A stretch of DNA of 64,000 nucleotides from assembly GCA_030425145.1 (NCBI GenBank), contig JAUHVK010000022.1, forward strand, positions 17,985 to 81,984, written 5' to 3'. The translations under genes and the position numbers were made by a program. Positions 45,445 to 55,000 of the stretch are shown piece by piece; positions within the stretch are counted from its first letter, which is position 1, and each line of letters opens with the position of its first letter. The DNA is from Alphaproteobacteria bacterium (GTDB taxonomy: Bacteria; Pseudomonadota; Alphaproteobacteria; Rhodobacterales; Rhodobacteraceae). The notes beneath the pieces are model-generated. The model ran no database searches. It saw only the letters and a program-made list of their open reading frames with translations, and had not been told where the DNA came from.

Positions 45445-46068
45445 TTACTGGCGCTGCGCTTCCAGAGCTGTGATCTCGTCATAGGCCGCAGTAAAACCCG
45501 ACAGCGACATCGTCACCGTGACGCGTTGATCCGGTGCCAGCGCCGGTACGATGGTCACGTTCGCCACACTGCCACGACGGAACGCAGCGACGTCCTCGGC
45601 GGTAAAGCCGACGCGGGCGTAGCAGCCCACCTGTGTGCAGAACGAAAAGTCATAGCGCTTGGCTTGGCCGGAATCGACGCGAACGTTCAGCTTTTCCGTC
45701 AACAGCGTTTCAAGAGGCACAACAAATGTTCCGCCAGCGGCTACCTGACCGGCATTGGGCAGGTTGAAGATGCTGACCTCTGCCACGCTGCCCCCGTTCT
45801 CATCACGCAGAAGCTGGTACATCTGGCAGGGCTCGGATCCTTCCTGAACGCGCAGACACTGAACTGCCCAGTCGCCATGTGTGCTTTTGACATAGGTGTT
45901 GTCGTCACCTTTCTGCTCGACCACCGGCTCGCCCGTATCCAGAACCGACACATCCGCGTTTGCGCCGGGGGTCTCGGTGGTCTCTGGGGTGGTGGACTCC
46001 TGCGCCATGGCTGCGCCGGCGAACGCAAGGCTCGCAATCGTTGTCAGAAGCAAAAGGGGTTTGGTCAT
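45445..46068 (-). CDS. Invasion-associated locus B (IalB) family periplasmic protein
   Basis: The 207-residue protein has a signal peptide (MTKPLLLLTTIASLAFAGAA). An acidic, threonine-rich spacer precedes the IalB-type domain, with HGDWAVQCLRVQEGSEPCQMYQLLRDENGG near residue 65 and RYDFSFCTQVGCYARVGFTAEDVAAFRRG near 140. Paired cysteines suggest disulfides. The family is named from Bartonella, but homologues are common in non-pathogenic Rhodobacterales and their role is unknown. It is convergent with lpxB. Confidence 0.85.
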   Translation of the reverse strand: MTKPLLLLTTIASLAFAGAAMAQESTTPETTETPGANADVSVLDTGEPVVEQKGDDNTYVKSTHGDWAVQCLRVQEGSEPCQMYQLLRDENGGSVAEVSIFNLPNAGQVAAGGTFVVPLETLLTEKLNVRVDSGQAKRYDFSFCTQVGCYARVGFTAEDVAAFRRGSVANVTIVPALAPDQRVTVTMSLSGFTAAYDEITALEAQRQ

Positions 46069-46251
46069 AAAGTCCTCTCCGAAGCATCGGTCATATTTGC
46101 TCGTGCGTTATCACGGGCGATGCAAAGTGTCAGGCCAAATCACGAAGACCCGCAAAAGGAAACGGCGGATTCTTGCAACTAGTGTGCCAGGTTGTTTCAG
46201 GCGTCATTGTTCGCGTAATGCATGAATGTCGTTACGTAAGCGTTTGAAATT

Positions 46252-46287
46252 AAAAGGGAAGATGCAGTGGTGCATCTTCCCTTTTTT
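46252..46287 (+). terminator. Orphan intrinsic terminator
   Basis: AAAAGGGAAGATGCA (46252-46266) pairs perfectly with 46271-46285 around loop GTGG, followed by further T residues. The nearest plus-strand gene upstream, lpxB, has its own terminator about 860 bases before, so this points to an unannotated short transcript. Confidence 0.8.
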
Positions 46288-46377
46288 GCTCCCTGTCGGA
46301 CCGGCCGACTATTATTGGCAGGACGCTACGAAATGAAATCCGCACCGTCAACAGGCAAATTCATTACTTTAATTCAC

Positions 46378-46456
46378 AAAAAAGGCCACGCGTCGAAGCG
46401 TGGCCAGTCCAACAGGGAGGATCGCCCGCAATTCCCAAGAACCAAAGGGAAGTCAG
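46378..46456 (-). ncRNA. Candidate small RNA with exposed CCUCC and intrinsic terminator
   Basis: Read on the minus strand, the segment has a first hairpin (TTCCC/GGGAA, about 46430-46449), then a single-stranded linker containing GATCCTCCCTG (about 46413-46423), then the terminator hairpin GGCCACGC/GCGTGGCC (46405 to 46384) and TTTTTT. The CCUCC can pair with Shine-Dalgarno sequences. A TATGTT box (46463-46468) lies at the right distance for a -10, but no good -35 is seen. Ends are estimates. Confidence 0.45.
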
Positions 46457-46526
46457 GCTAAAAACATACTGGCGGCAAAAGGTTAAGTTTGTATGTTCGT
46501 TCGCGTACGGTTTTTGAGGGGTTCAA

Positions 46527-48077
46527 ATGGAAAACGGCGTTTTCGTAGGTGGCGGTGGTGAAGGCTACAGCGTGAAGCAATGGCTCAGGTTGGACTATGC
46601 CAACCGGCACGGGCTTGTCGCAGGGGCCACCGGGACCGGGAAAACCGTAACGCTTCAGATTCTTGCCGAAGGCTTTTCGGCTCAAGGTGTGCCCGTCTTC
46701 ATGGCGGACGTGAAAGGCGATCTTTCCGGGCTGGCAAAACCGGGCAGCGCCGATTTCAAGTTGCATCAGCCCTTCACTGACCGCGCGAAGACCATCGGTT
46801 TTGATGATTACAGCTATAGGGATTTCCCAGTCACCTTTTGGGATCTCTTCGGTGATCAGGGCCACCCGATCCGCACCACTGTGGCCGAGATGGGCCCATT
46901 GCTGATTTCCCGACTGCTGGAACTCTCCGAGGCACAGGAAGGCATTCTGAACATCGCGTTTCGCGTAGCAGATGAGGAAGGTCTGCCGCTGCTTGATCTG
47001 AAAGACCTGCAATCCATGCTGGTCTGGTTGGGAGAGAACAAGGATTCGGTGTCGCTGCGCTATGGCAACATCGCAGTGCAATCCGTAGGGGCAATTCAGC
47101 GCCGCTTGCTGGTTCTGGAAAATCAGGGCGGGGCTGATTTCTTTGGTGAACCCTCGCTCGAACTGCGCGACCTGATGCGCACCGATCCCAATGGACTGGG
47201 GCAGATCAACATTCTGGCCGCCGACAAGCTGATGGCCTCGCCGCGTCTCTACGCGACCTTCCTGTTGTGGCTGCTGTCCGAGCTTTTCGAAGAACTGCCC
47301 GAAGTGGGCGATCCTGATAAACCCAAGCTGGTCTTCTTCTTCGACGAAGCGCATCTGCTCTTCGACGACGCCCCGAAGGCTCTTGTCGACAAGGTAGAGC
47401 AGGTGGCCCGTCTGATCCGGTCAAAAGGTGTGGGTGTCTATTTCATCACGCAAAACCCGGACGACATTCCCGAAGACATCCTTGGTCAGTTGGGCAACCG
47501 CGTTCAGCACGCGTTGCGAGCTTTCACGGCCCGCGATCGCAAAGCGCTGCGGATGGCGGCAGAGACCTATCGTGAGAACCCGGCTTTTGACACCGAACAG
47601 GCCATTCGCGAGGTTGGCGTGGGCGAAGCCGTGACCTCTATGCTCGAACGCAAGGGGATTCCCGGGATCGTTGAGCGCACGCTGATCCGTCCACCATCGT
47701 CGCAACTTGGCCCAATCACCCCGGCCGAGAGGGGCGGTATCATGGGGGCCAGTGATCTGGCCGACAAATACACCGAGCGTCTTGATCGCCATTCGGCCTT
47801 CGAAATCCTCGCGCAGCGAACAGCCGAAGCGGCCACCGCGGCGGAAGAAGCAGAGCAGAAGGAAGCCGAACTGGATGCGGCGATGCGCGAATACAATGCC
47901 GGGCGTCGCTACACCGGAACCCGTGTTGGGCGGTCCACATCGCAGCCGACCCGGAAAAACCGCAAAGACGAAAGCTTTGGTGAAGCAATTGCCAATGTGG
48001 TCGTAAAGGAACTCAAAGGCACAACCGGTCGGCGCATTGTGCGGGGCATCCTTGGGGGGCTGTTCAAGGGGCGGTGA
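46527..48077 (+). CDS. HerA-like ATPase (DUF853 family)
   Basis: The 516-residue ATPase has Walker A GATGTGKTVTLQILAEGFSAQG near residue 34, and Walker B KLVFFFDEAHLLFDDAP near 268. Other family motifs are VPVFMADVKGDLSGLAKPG and GVGVYFITQNPDDIPEDILGQLGNR near 308. The C-terminal 80 residues form a charged coiled coil and a basic tail. The family is related to the HerA/FtsK translocases, but its substrate in bacteria is undefined; DNA or membrane-linked roles have been suggested. It stands 63 bases before an Atm1-like exporter gene. Confidence 0.87.
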   Translation: MENGVFVGGGGEGYSVKQWLRLDYANRHGLVAGATGTGKTVTLQILAEGFSAQGVPVFMADVKGDLSGLAKPGSADFKLHQPFTDRAKTIGFDDYSYRDFPVTFWDLFGDQGHPIRTTVAEMGPLLISRLLELSEAQEGILNIAFRVADEEGLPLLDLKDLQSMLVWLGENKDSVSLRYGNIAVQSVGAIQRRLLVLENQGGADFFGEPSLELRDLMRTDPNGLGQINILAADKLMASPRLYATFLLWLLSELFEELPEVGDPDKPKLVFFFDEAHLLFDDAPKALVDKVEQVARLIRSKGVGVYFITQNPDDIPEDILGQLGNRVQHALRAFTARDRKALRMAAETYRENPAFDTEQAIREVGVGEAVTSMLERKGIPGIVERTLIRPPSSQLGPITPAERGGIMGASDLADKYTERLDRHSAFEILAQRTAEAATAAEEAEQKEAELDAAMREYNAGRRYTGTRVGRSTSQPTRKNRKDESFGEAIANVVVKELKGTTGRRIVRGILGGLFKGR

Positions 48078-48140
48078 CCACTGGTCCTTCGGGGCCGGGC
48101 GGGCTAAGTCAGGGCGTCGAACAAGACGAAAGATCTGCCC

Positions 48141-49955
48141 ATGCCCGCCGACACCACATCAGACGTCGAAATGGCCGCCAATGAACGCCGATCCGGCCTG
48201 CGCACCATCCGCAAGGTCGGGCCGTATCTCTGGCCGGACGACAAGCCGTGGGTCAAACGGCGTGTTGTGATCGCTCTGACCTGCCTGGTGCTGGCCAAGA
48301 TCGTGAACATGTTGGCACCGCTGTTCTTCGGCAAGGCTGTGGATGCGCTGTCGGGTCAGGCGTCGGAGCTCGTTCTGGGCGGCGTCGGACTTACGCTGGC
48401 TTACGGGTTTGCCCGCCTGATGAACGTGGGCTTTCAGCAATTGCGCGACGGGGTCTTTGCCCGCGTTGGCCAACGCGCACTGCGCTCACTGGCGCTGGAA
48501 ACCTTCACTCATATCCATCGCCTGTCGATGCGGTACCATATCACGCGAAAGACAGGTGGTCTGAGCCGGATCATCGAGCGCGGGGTCAAAGGGGTCGACT
48601 TTCTATTGCGCTTCATGCTGTTCAGCGTTGGCCCGCTGATCCTCGAACTGCTGTTGATCTGCCTCGTGCTGCTTTGGCTGCTCGACATCCGCTACATGAT
48701 GGTCGTTCTGGTCACGATTGCCATCTATGTCTGGTTCACCTTCAAGGTCACCGAATGGCGCGTGCGCCTGCGCCGCGAGATGAACCAGCAGGATACGGAT
48801 GCCAATCAAAAGGCCATCGACAGCCTGCTGAACTTTGAAACCGTCAAGTATTTCGGCGCTGAGGCGCGCGAAGCCGCCCGCTACGACAAATCCATGGAGG
48901 CCTATGAGGGCGCTGCGATCAAGACGGCCACCTCTTTGGCCTTTTTGAACTTCGGGCAAAGCCTCATCATCACCTCGGGGCTGGTGGCGGTTATGGTCAT
49001 GGCCGCGTTCGGCGTGCAGGCGGGTACGATCAGTGTTGGCGATTTCGTCATGGTCAACGCCTACATGATCCAGATCACCATGCCGCTGAACTTCCTTGGC
49101 ACGGTTTACCGCGAGATCCGTCAGGCGCTGGTGGATATGGGCGAGATGTTCGACCTGCTTGAACAGCCGCAGGAAGTCTCGGACAAACCCGGCGCGCCGG
49201 ATGTGGAGGTGTCGCAAGGTGCCGTGCAGTTCGAAAACGTGAAATTCGGGTACGACACGGCGCGACCCATCCTCAAAGGTGTGTCACTCAACGTCCGGTC
49301 GGGCGAGAACGTGGCTCTTGTCGGTCCTTCCGGTTCAGGCAAATCCACCATCGGGCGGTTGCTTTTCCGATTCTACGATGTGACCGACGGTGCTGTGCGG
49401 ATCGACGGGCAGGACGTGCGCGACGTGACACAAACGAGCCTGCATGACGCCATCGGCGTGGTGCCGCAGGACACGGTGCTGTTCAACGATACGATCCGCT
49501 ACAACATCGCCTATGGCCGCGCTGACGCGACCGAAGACGATATCATCGCCGCCGCGCGGGCTGCGCAAATCCATGATTTCATCCTGTCGTTGCCCGAAGG
49601 CTATGACACGATGGTGGGCGAACGCGGGTTGAAACTCTCGGGTGGCGAAAAGCAGCGCGTCGGCATTGCGCGCACGCTTCTCAAGAACCCGCCGATCCTC
49701 ATCCTGGACGAGGCGACATCGGCGCTCGATTCCGAAACCGAGGCGTCGATCCAAGGCGCGCTCAAGCGCGCTGGCGAGGGTCGGACGGTGATTACCATCG
49801 CGCACCGCTTGTCGACCATCGCTGACGCCGACCGCATCGTGGTGCTGGAAAACGGGCAGGTGGTTGAAGAGGGCAACCATGACAGCCTTCTGGCCAGCCA
49901 TGGTCGCTACGCAGCGCTGTGGAACCGTCAAATGCAGGAAGAAGAGGCCGCCTGA
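48141..49955 (+). CDS. Atm1-like ABC exporter (fused permease and ATPase)
   Basis: The 604-residue half-transporter has a six-helix membrane domain (about residues 35-320), including SMRYHITRKTGGLSRIIERGVKGVDFLLRF near 130 and NFETVKYFGAEAREAARYD near 230, both typical of the Atm1/HMT1 branch. The ATPase domain has Walker A GPSGSGKSTIGRLLFR, signature [16 protein letters not shown] and Walker B ILILDEATSALD. It probably works as a homodimer exporting glutathione-type or metal-thiol compounds, inferred from the family. Confidence 0.92.
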   Translation: MPADTTSDVEMAANERRSGLRTIRKVGPYLWPDDKPWVKRRVVIALTCLVLAKIVNMLAPLFFGKAVDALSGQASELVLGGVGLTLAYGFARLMNVGFQQLRDGVFARVGQRALRSLALETFTHIHRLSMRYHITRKTGGLSRIIERGVKGVDFLLRFMLFSVGPLILELLLICLVLLWLLDIRYMMVVLVTIAIYVWFTFKVTEWRVRLRREMNQQDTDANQKAIDSLLNFETVKYFGAEAREAARYDKSMEAYEGAAIKTATSLAFLNFGQSLIITSGLVAVMVMAAFGVQAGTISVGDFVMVNAYMIQITMPLNFLGTVYREIRQALVDMGEMFDLLEQPQEVSDKPGAPDVEVSQGAVQFENVKFGYDTARPILKGVSLNVRSGENVALVGPSGSGKSTIGRLLFRFYDVTDGAVRIDGQDVRDVTQTSLHDAIGVVPQDTVLFNDTIRYNIAYGRADATEDDIIAAARAAQIHDFILSLPEGYDTMVGERGLKLSGGEKQRVGIARTLLKNPPILILDEATSALDSETEASIQGALKRAGEGRTVITIAHRLSTIADADRIVVLENGQVVEEGNHDSLLASHGRYAALWNRQMQEEEAA

Positions 49956-50054
49956 CCTAAAACCGTCGGTGAATTACCACATCGCGGTCACAAAACCGCC
50001 AGTTGAAAATTTCAATGTTTGCGCCGTTGTTGAGGTGAGGGCCAGATTGCAACC

Positions 50055-51632
50055 ATGTCGCGATTGATTTTTTCACAGGTTCTTCTGTTGATAGAAGCCG
50101 TTGCAATCGTGGCCCTGTATCAGGTGTTCAGCGATTTCGAATGCCGGCAGACAGATTTTTTCGTAATCTGTCGTGGGATACGGCTTGGTATGGTGCTCGG
50201 GCTCTGTCTGGCTGCGGGCTTTGCGCTTTTGTTGTTCTTCCAGAAAATGCTGCGCGCGGGTCTGCTGCAAAGGGCGTCCTCGAGTAGCCCGAATTCTTCG
50301 CAATGGGGCTTTGTACATCTGGCAGGGTTGGCTCTGATTGCAGCTCCCACGTTGGTGCTGTCTCAAGCTCAACTGACAGAGAATGCCGGGATCTTCCTCG
50401 CAACGCTTGCCATTGGCGGCATAGCTGCGCTGATCGGGGCGGCGTTCTGGCTGATGCCCGCTGCTGCATGGCGGAGCTTCTACCGCGAGCACGCCCGTAT
50501 TCTGCTGCCGACGATTGTGATCGCCTTGCTGATCCCGTCGCTGGCCTGGGCCATCAGCCTTGCATGGAACTGGTTTGAAACCCTCCAATTGGCGACATTC
50601 TTCGGTGTTGCGATTGTTCTGGCGATCCTTGGCAATGACGTGTTCGTCAATCTCGACGTCCAGACGATCGGCATCGTCGATTTCTACGTGGAAGTGGCCG
50701 AGACCTGCTCGGGAATCGAAGGACTGGCGCTGACAACGGCTTTCATGGCGATCTATGCGTTGATGATGAAGGAAGACCTGCGCATGAAGCGGTTCTGGCT
50801 CCTGGTCTGGCCCGCCGCACTGCTACTGAGCTTCATCCTCAACATCGTCCGCATCAGCGTACTGATCCTGATCGGGGCCTTTGTTTCGCCGGAACTCGCG
50901 GTGAATGGTTTTCACAGCTTCGCAGGTTGGCTGTCCTTCACGCTTCTGGCGCTCTTGATTCTCACAATCGTGAACGTGCTTCCCGGCCTCAGCAAAGCAC
51001 CCAAGGCGGCGCAGCGGACTGTCCACGCTCCGCTGACCGAAGATCGGGCCGCGGCCTTCATCGTACCATTTCTGGCGTTCATGCTGTCCGGGTTGTTTGT
51101 GCACACCTTTTCGCAGTCGCCGGAAGTCTGGTACGGCATTCAGGTCGCGGCGATGGCGCTGGCGCTCTGGATTTTCCGCAAGCCCATTCTGGCGCTGACC
51201 CGCGATCTTGACCTCTTCGCCTGTGGCGCAGGAGTGGTGATTGGCATCGGATGGATCGTCACCGCCCAGCCAGCAGCGCCTTACGCGTTCCTGGCTGAGT
51301 TTGGTGGGGTGGCCTTCGTGGTGTGGATCACGCTGCGGGTGATCGGAACGTCGATCCTCGTGCCTCTTGTTGAGGAACTCTTTTTCCGTGGTTACCTGTT
51401 CAGCCTGATCGATGATGACAGCCTGTGGCGTCGTGCCTTGGCCATTGCCGTCACGACGGCTGGCTTTGCGGCGCTGCACTCCAGGCCTCTGGCTGCCGCG
51501 TTTGCCGGCGTCGTCTTTGCATTGGTACTGCTTCGGCGTGGCAGAGTGTTCGATGCCATCCTTGCCCACGCGGTCGCGAACTCTCTGATCGCTGCTGCGG
51601 CATTGGCAACGGGACAATGGTCTCTGATCTGA
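50055..51632 (+). CDS. xrtE: Exosortase E fused to a CPBP-type protease
   Basis: The 525-residue polytopic protein joins two membrane enzymes. The exosortase half has the catalytic cysteine C218 in AETCSGIEGLAL, arginine R266 in LNIVRIS and histidine H287 in NGFHSFAGW. The C-terminal half (about residues 330-525) is a CPBP/CAAX-type metalloprotease-like domain with EELFFR (E440, E441, R445), H475 in AALHSR and H505 in LAHAVAN. This fusion defines exosortase E of the VPEID-CTERM system. Its predicted substrate is encoded convergently at 51707-51871. The exosortase should cleave the C-terminal sorting signal at the membrane; the role of the second protease domain is not established. Confidence 0.92.
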   Translation: MSRLIFSQVLLLIEAVAIVALYQVFSDFECRQTDFFVICRGIRLGMVLGLCLAAGFALLLFFQKMLRAGLLQRASSSSPNSSQWGFVHLAGLALIAAPTLVLSQAQLTENAGIFLATLAIGGIAALIGAAFWLMPAAAWRSFYREHARILLPTIVIALLIPSLAWAISLAWNWFETLQLATFFGVAIVLAILGNDVFVNLDVQTIGIVDFYVEVAETCSGIEGLALTTAFMAIYALMMKEDLRMKRFWLLVWPAALLLSFILNIVRISVLILIGAFVSPELAVNGFHSFAGWLSFTLLALLILTIVNVLPGLSKAPKAAQRTVHAPLTEDRAAAFIVPFLAFMLSGLFVHTFSQSPEVWYGIQVAAMALALWIFRKPILALTRDLDLFACGAGVVIGIGWIVTAQPAAPYAFLAEFGGVAFVVWITLRVIGTSILVPLVEELFFRGYLFSLIDDDSLWRRALAIAVTTAGFAALHSRPLAAAFAGVVFALVLLRRGRVFDAILAHAVANSLIAAAALATGQWSLI

Positions 51633-51652
51633 TCAGTGTTATTCAGAACGGT

Positions 51653-51689
51653 AAAAGAAAAAGCATCCGACGCGAACGCCGGATGCTTT
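51653..51689 (-). terminator. Terminator of the VPEID-CTERM gene
   Basis: AAAGCATCCG (51660-51669) pairs with CGGATGCTTT (51680-51689). On the minus strand the hairpin is followed by a T-rich tract (TTTTTCTTTT). It also separates the convergent xrtE gene. Confidence 0.8.
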
Positions 51690-51706
51690 GAACTGCTGGG
51701 GTTCCA

Positions 51707-51871
51707 TCACGCGTTTTTGCGACGACGGACTTCCCAAGCCAACAGCATTGCAGCAGCAACAACGGCCAGAGCCAGTGCACCGCTGCTTGCGTCGATTTCA
51801 GGTACGGAGGACGACACGGTTGTTGTCGAGCTTCCGCCGCCGAAAAAGATACGCCAGCTATCCCACCACAT
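51707..51871 (-). CDS. VPEID-CTERM protein, predicted exosortase E substrate (54 residues)
   Basis: A short frame begins MWWDSWRIFFGGGSSTTT and continues with a serine-rich stretch, then VPEID at residues 23-27, a transmembrane helix (about 31-46) and the basic tail RRRKN. This motif, helix and positive cluster make the VPEID-CTERM sorting signal. A near-perfect AGGAGGT ribosome-binding site precedes the ATG. There is no N-terminal signal peptide, and only about 22 residues lie before the motif, so the product released after cleavage would be a very short peptide. The frame is conserved in position beside xrtE in this type of system. Confidence 0.88.
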   Translation of the reverse strand: MWWDSWRIFFGGGSSTTTVSSSVPEIDASSGALALAVVAAAMLLAWEVRRRKNA

Positions 51872-51898
51872 AAGTACCTCCTATATAGCAGCAACTTT

Positions 51899-51927
51899 GG
51901 ATTACACAGGTTTGACTATTTCGCCAA
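51899..51927 (-). promoter_or_regulatory. Candidate promoter of the VPEID-CTERM gene
   Basis: On the minus strand TTGGCG (51922-51927) and TAATCC (51899-51904) are spaced by 17 bases. Transcription would start near 51892, giving a leader of about 20 bases that carries the strong ribosome-binding site. Confidence 0.5.
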
Positions 51928-52012
51928 GTGTTAGCGCATTTTTGTTCACAAGAGCGCAACAATCATCACAACCGACCAAAATAACTAAAACAACCTGAAC
52001 GATATTGCCCAA

Positions 52013-55000
52013 TTATTCAGCTGCACGCACTGGTGGAGTGCCATCATTGGCGTGGGATCGCTTCAGCACTCGCTTCAGATCCTCCAATGCAGGTGCTCCT
52101 GTAGACCCGTCCTCATAGTCTGTATCGGTCAGTGATTCGCCATCATCCCAAAGTATTGTCGGCGATTTCAGCTTGCGTGCCGCGCGCTGGAGCGCCCAAT
52201 CGCGCCCCGCCCGGCTGGCACTGCCACCGCCCAGTCGCGCAAGAAGACGGAAGAACCACAGCGCATAGGTACTGAACCACACCCGAGCCGCCAGCATGGA
52301 TGGGGTAAAGACCAGCGTCAGAACGGTTGCGATACCCAGACCGAAGACCACTGCGGTTGCCAATTGTTTCCACCACAGCGCGGTCGGGCTGTCGATGGAA
52401 TAGCCACCGCCGAAGAAATCGAGGCTGAGGCCGAACATCATCGGTGCAAGACCCGCCATTGTGGTGATGGTGGTCAGCAACACCGGACGAATGCGGTCCT
52501 CTGCGGTGCGGACAATCGCCTCGATCCGCGGCATGTAACGCGAATACTCTTGGTAGGTGTCGATCAGAACGATGTTGTTGTTCACCACGATCCCCGCGAG
52601 GGCGACAATGCCCGTTCCAGTCATGATGATGCTGAACGTTTGGTCCATGACCAGCATCCCGATCAGCACTCCTGCGGTGGACAGAACAACCGCCAGCAGC
52701 ACCAGCACCGCGTTATAGAAGCTGTTGAACTGTGCCAGCAGGATGATGAACATCAGCCCAAGCGCGGCGCCAAAGGCGCTGCCGAGGAAAGCTTGGCTTT
52801 CTGCCTGTTCCTCTTGGTCGCCGGTCCATTCCCAGTCGATCCCGGGCAGGGGGTTCGTTTCGAGCCACGTCGTCAGTTCTGCGATGCGCTCGTTCGGGTT
52901 CACCGGGATTACACGCGCGCCGTCCTCAAGCGCGGCGGTGACTTCGGATGCGGAAACAGAGGCAGTACCGAACAGGGTATAGGCCGTACCGTTCGGCACC
53001 GTGATCGTACCGTCCGCCCGTTCTTGCAGAGTGGCAAGGGTCGTTGTCCCGTCCGGGCCATCCGTCACCACCTTCGCCAATCCCGGCAGCACATCCGCTT
53101 TTACGTCGAAATACCGTTTCTGATCGACACGGTTGATTTCGGCCAGCTTGGCTACAGGCTTGCGAGTGATGAAGTTCGACAGCGGCACCAACCCGTCATT
53201 CGTACGCACCCGCAGGGTGTCGAGAGTCGATAGGAACCGGTCTTCCTCGGGCAGCCGCACACGAATTTCGATCTCTTCGTCAGAGGTGTCCACTCGCATT
53301 GTGTCGAGCAGAATGCCTCGCGTGACCAACTGAACCATTGCACCGACAACGGCGACGTTGGCACCGTAGCGCCCGGCTTTTTCGACATCGACATCGATCT
53401 GCCAGTCGATACCGGGAAGGGGCAGGGTGTCTTCGACCAGCGTCAGCCCCGGCGTCGCCTCGAACTTGTCACGTGCAATTGCAGTTGAGGCCAGCAGCAT
53501 GTCCCAGTCATCCGCCTTGAGCCGCAGATGCACGGGCTTGCCGCTCGCGGGGCCGCGGTTCTGCGACAGGATCTCGATCTCTACACCTGGGAGGACCTGC
53601 AACTGCGCAGTCAGTTCTTCGAGAACAATATCGCCGTCCAGATCGGGACGGTCGGCGCGGTCTTCCCACGGAATCGTTTCAAGCTGAACCTGACCGATGG
53701 TGTCCTTGGGAACCGAAGCTCCGCTCGCATCGGTGTTCAACCCGCCTTCACCGGCAAAGGAAAACGCGTTTTTGACACCGGGATGCGCCAGAACGATTTC
53801 CTCGGCCCGCTGAACAAGTGCGTCTTTCTCGGCAAGGCTCAGGTTGCCACGTGCGCGGACGTAGACGATGGCTTGTTCCGGTTCGGATTCGACGAAAAAT
53901 TCAACACCGTTGTTGTTCTCGCCGAAATAGGTGAACACGCTGAACACAAAAGCCAGAACACCTGCGCCGGCCACGATCGGCATGATCGGGTTGCCGGCAA
54001 TGAACTTGATGAAATAGCCGAACAATGTGCGTCGGCGGCGGCCTTCGACCTTGCGGCGGGTCCATTTGATCGACGCCGCGTCCAGCACGATGGACGCCAG
54101 AACCGATCCAACTAGGAACAGCACGATCCCGGGTACATGCGCGGCAAGGCCATCAGCGACGGGCGGGAACAGAAACCCCGGATCCAGCAGCATCAATGCC
54201 CCGACAAAGAGCATACCCAGCACCACTGGCACCAAAGCGGCGCGCAGCAGCCACGGCGTATGTGCCCGCAATCCTTGAGAGGCCCGGTCCAGCATCCGTG
54301 AGAACCGACCTGTCACACCGCCCATCACCGGCAGGTAGACAAGTGCCACCACCAGAGAGGCCGACAGAACGAAGATCAGAGTGACCGGCAGCATCCCCAT
54401 GAATTCGCCCGGCACACCCGGCCAGAAGAGCATCGGAAGGAAGGCGCAGAGCGTGGTTGCGGTTGAACTGACTACTGGCCAGAACATCCTCTTGGCCGCC
54501 TCAACATAGGCATGCATCGGGCCAGAGCCTTCGCTGATGCGTTTGTCGGCATATTCGACGACGACGATAGCCCCATCGACCAGCATACCCACGGCAAGGA
54601 TCAGACCGAACATCACGATGTTCGAGATGCTCACCCCCATGATCGTCAGGAACACAAAGCACAGCAGGAACGAGGTCGGAATGGCAAAACCTACCAGCAG
54701 CGCTGCACGCAGGCCCAGCGAGGCCAGAACAACGATCATCACCAGCGCGATGGCGGTGAGAACCGACCCTTCGAGCTGTTTGACCATGCTATCCACGATC
54801 CGCGATTGGTCATTCGATGTGCCGACAGTGACAGCGGCCTGTAATTCCGGAGGCCAGCTCGCCTCGGCAGCAGCAACTTCGGCTTTCACCGACTCTGCGG
54901 TGTCGATCAGGTTGAAGCCCTTGCGCTTGACCACTTGCAAGGCCAGCGTCTTTTCCCCGTTGAACCGTGCCGTGCCTTCGCGGTCCTCAAAGGTCAGGTT

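Larger units (their letters stand above)
46069..46526. other. Noncoding gap of 458 bases holding two intrinsic terminators
   Basis: The gap separates the divergent IalB-like and HerA-like genes and has no convincing coding frame. It contains a plus-strand terminator (46252-46287) and a minus-strand terminator (46378-46405), neither of which can serve a neighbouring coding gene. The promoters of both flanking genes must also lie here. Confidence 0.7.
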
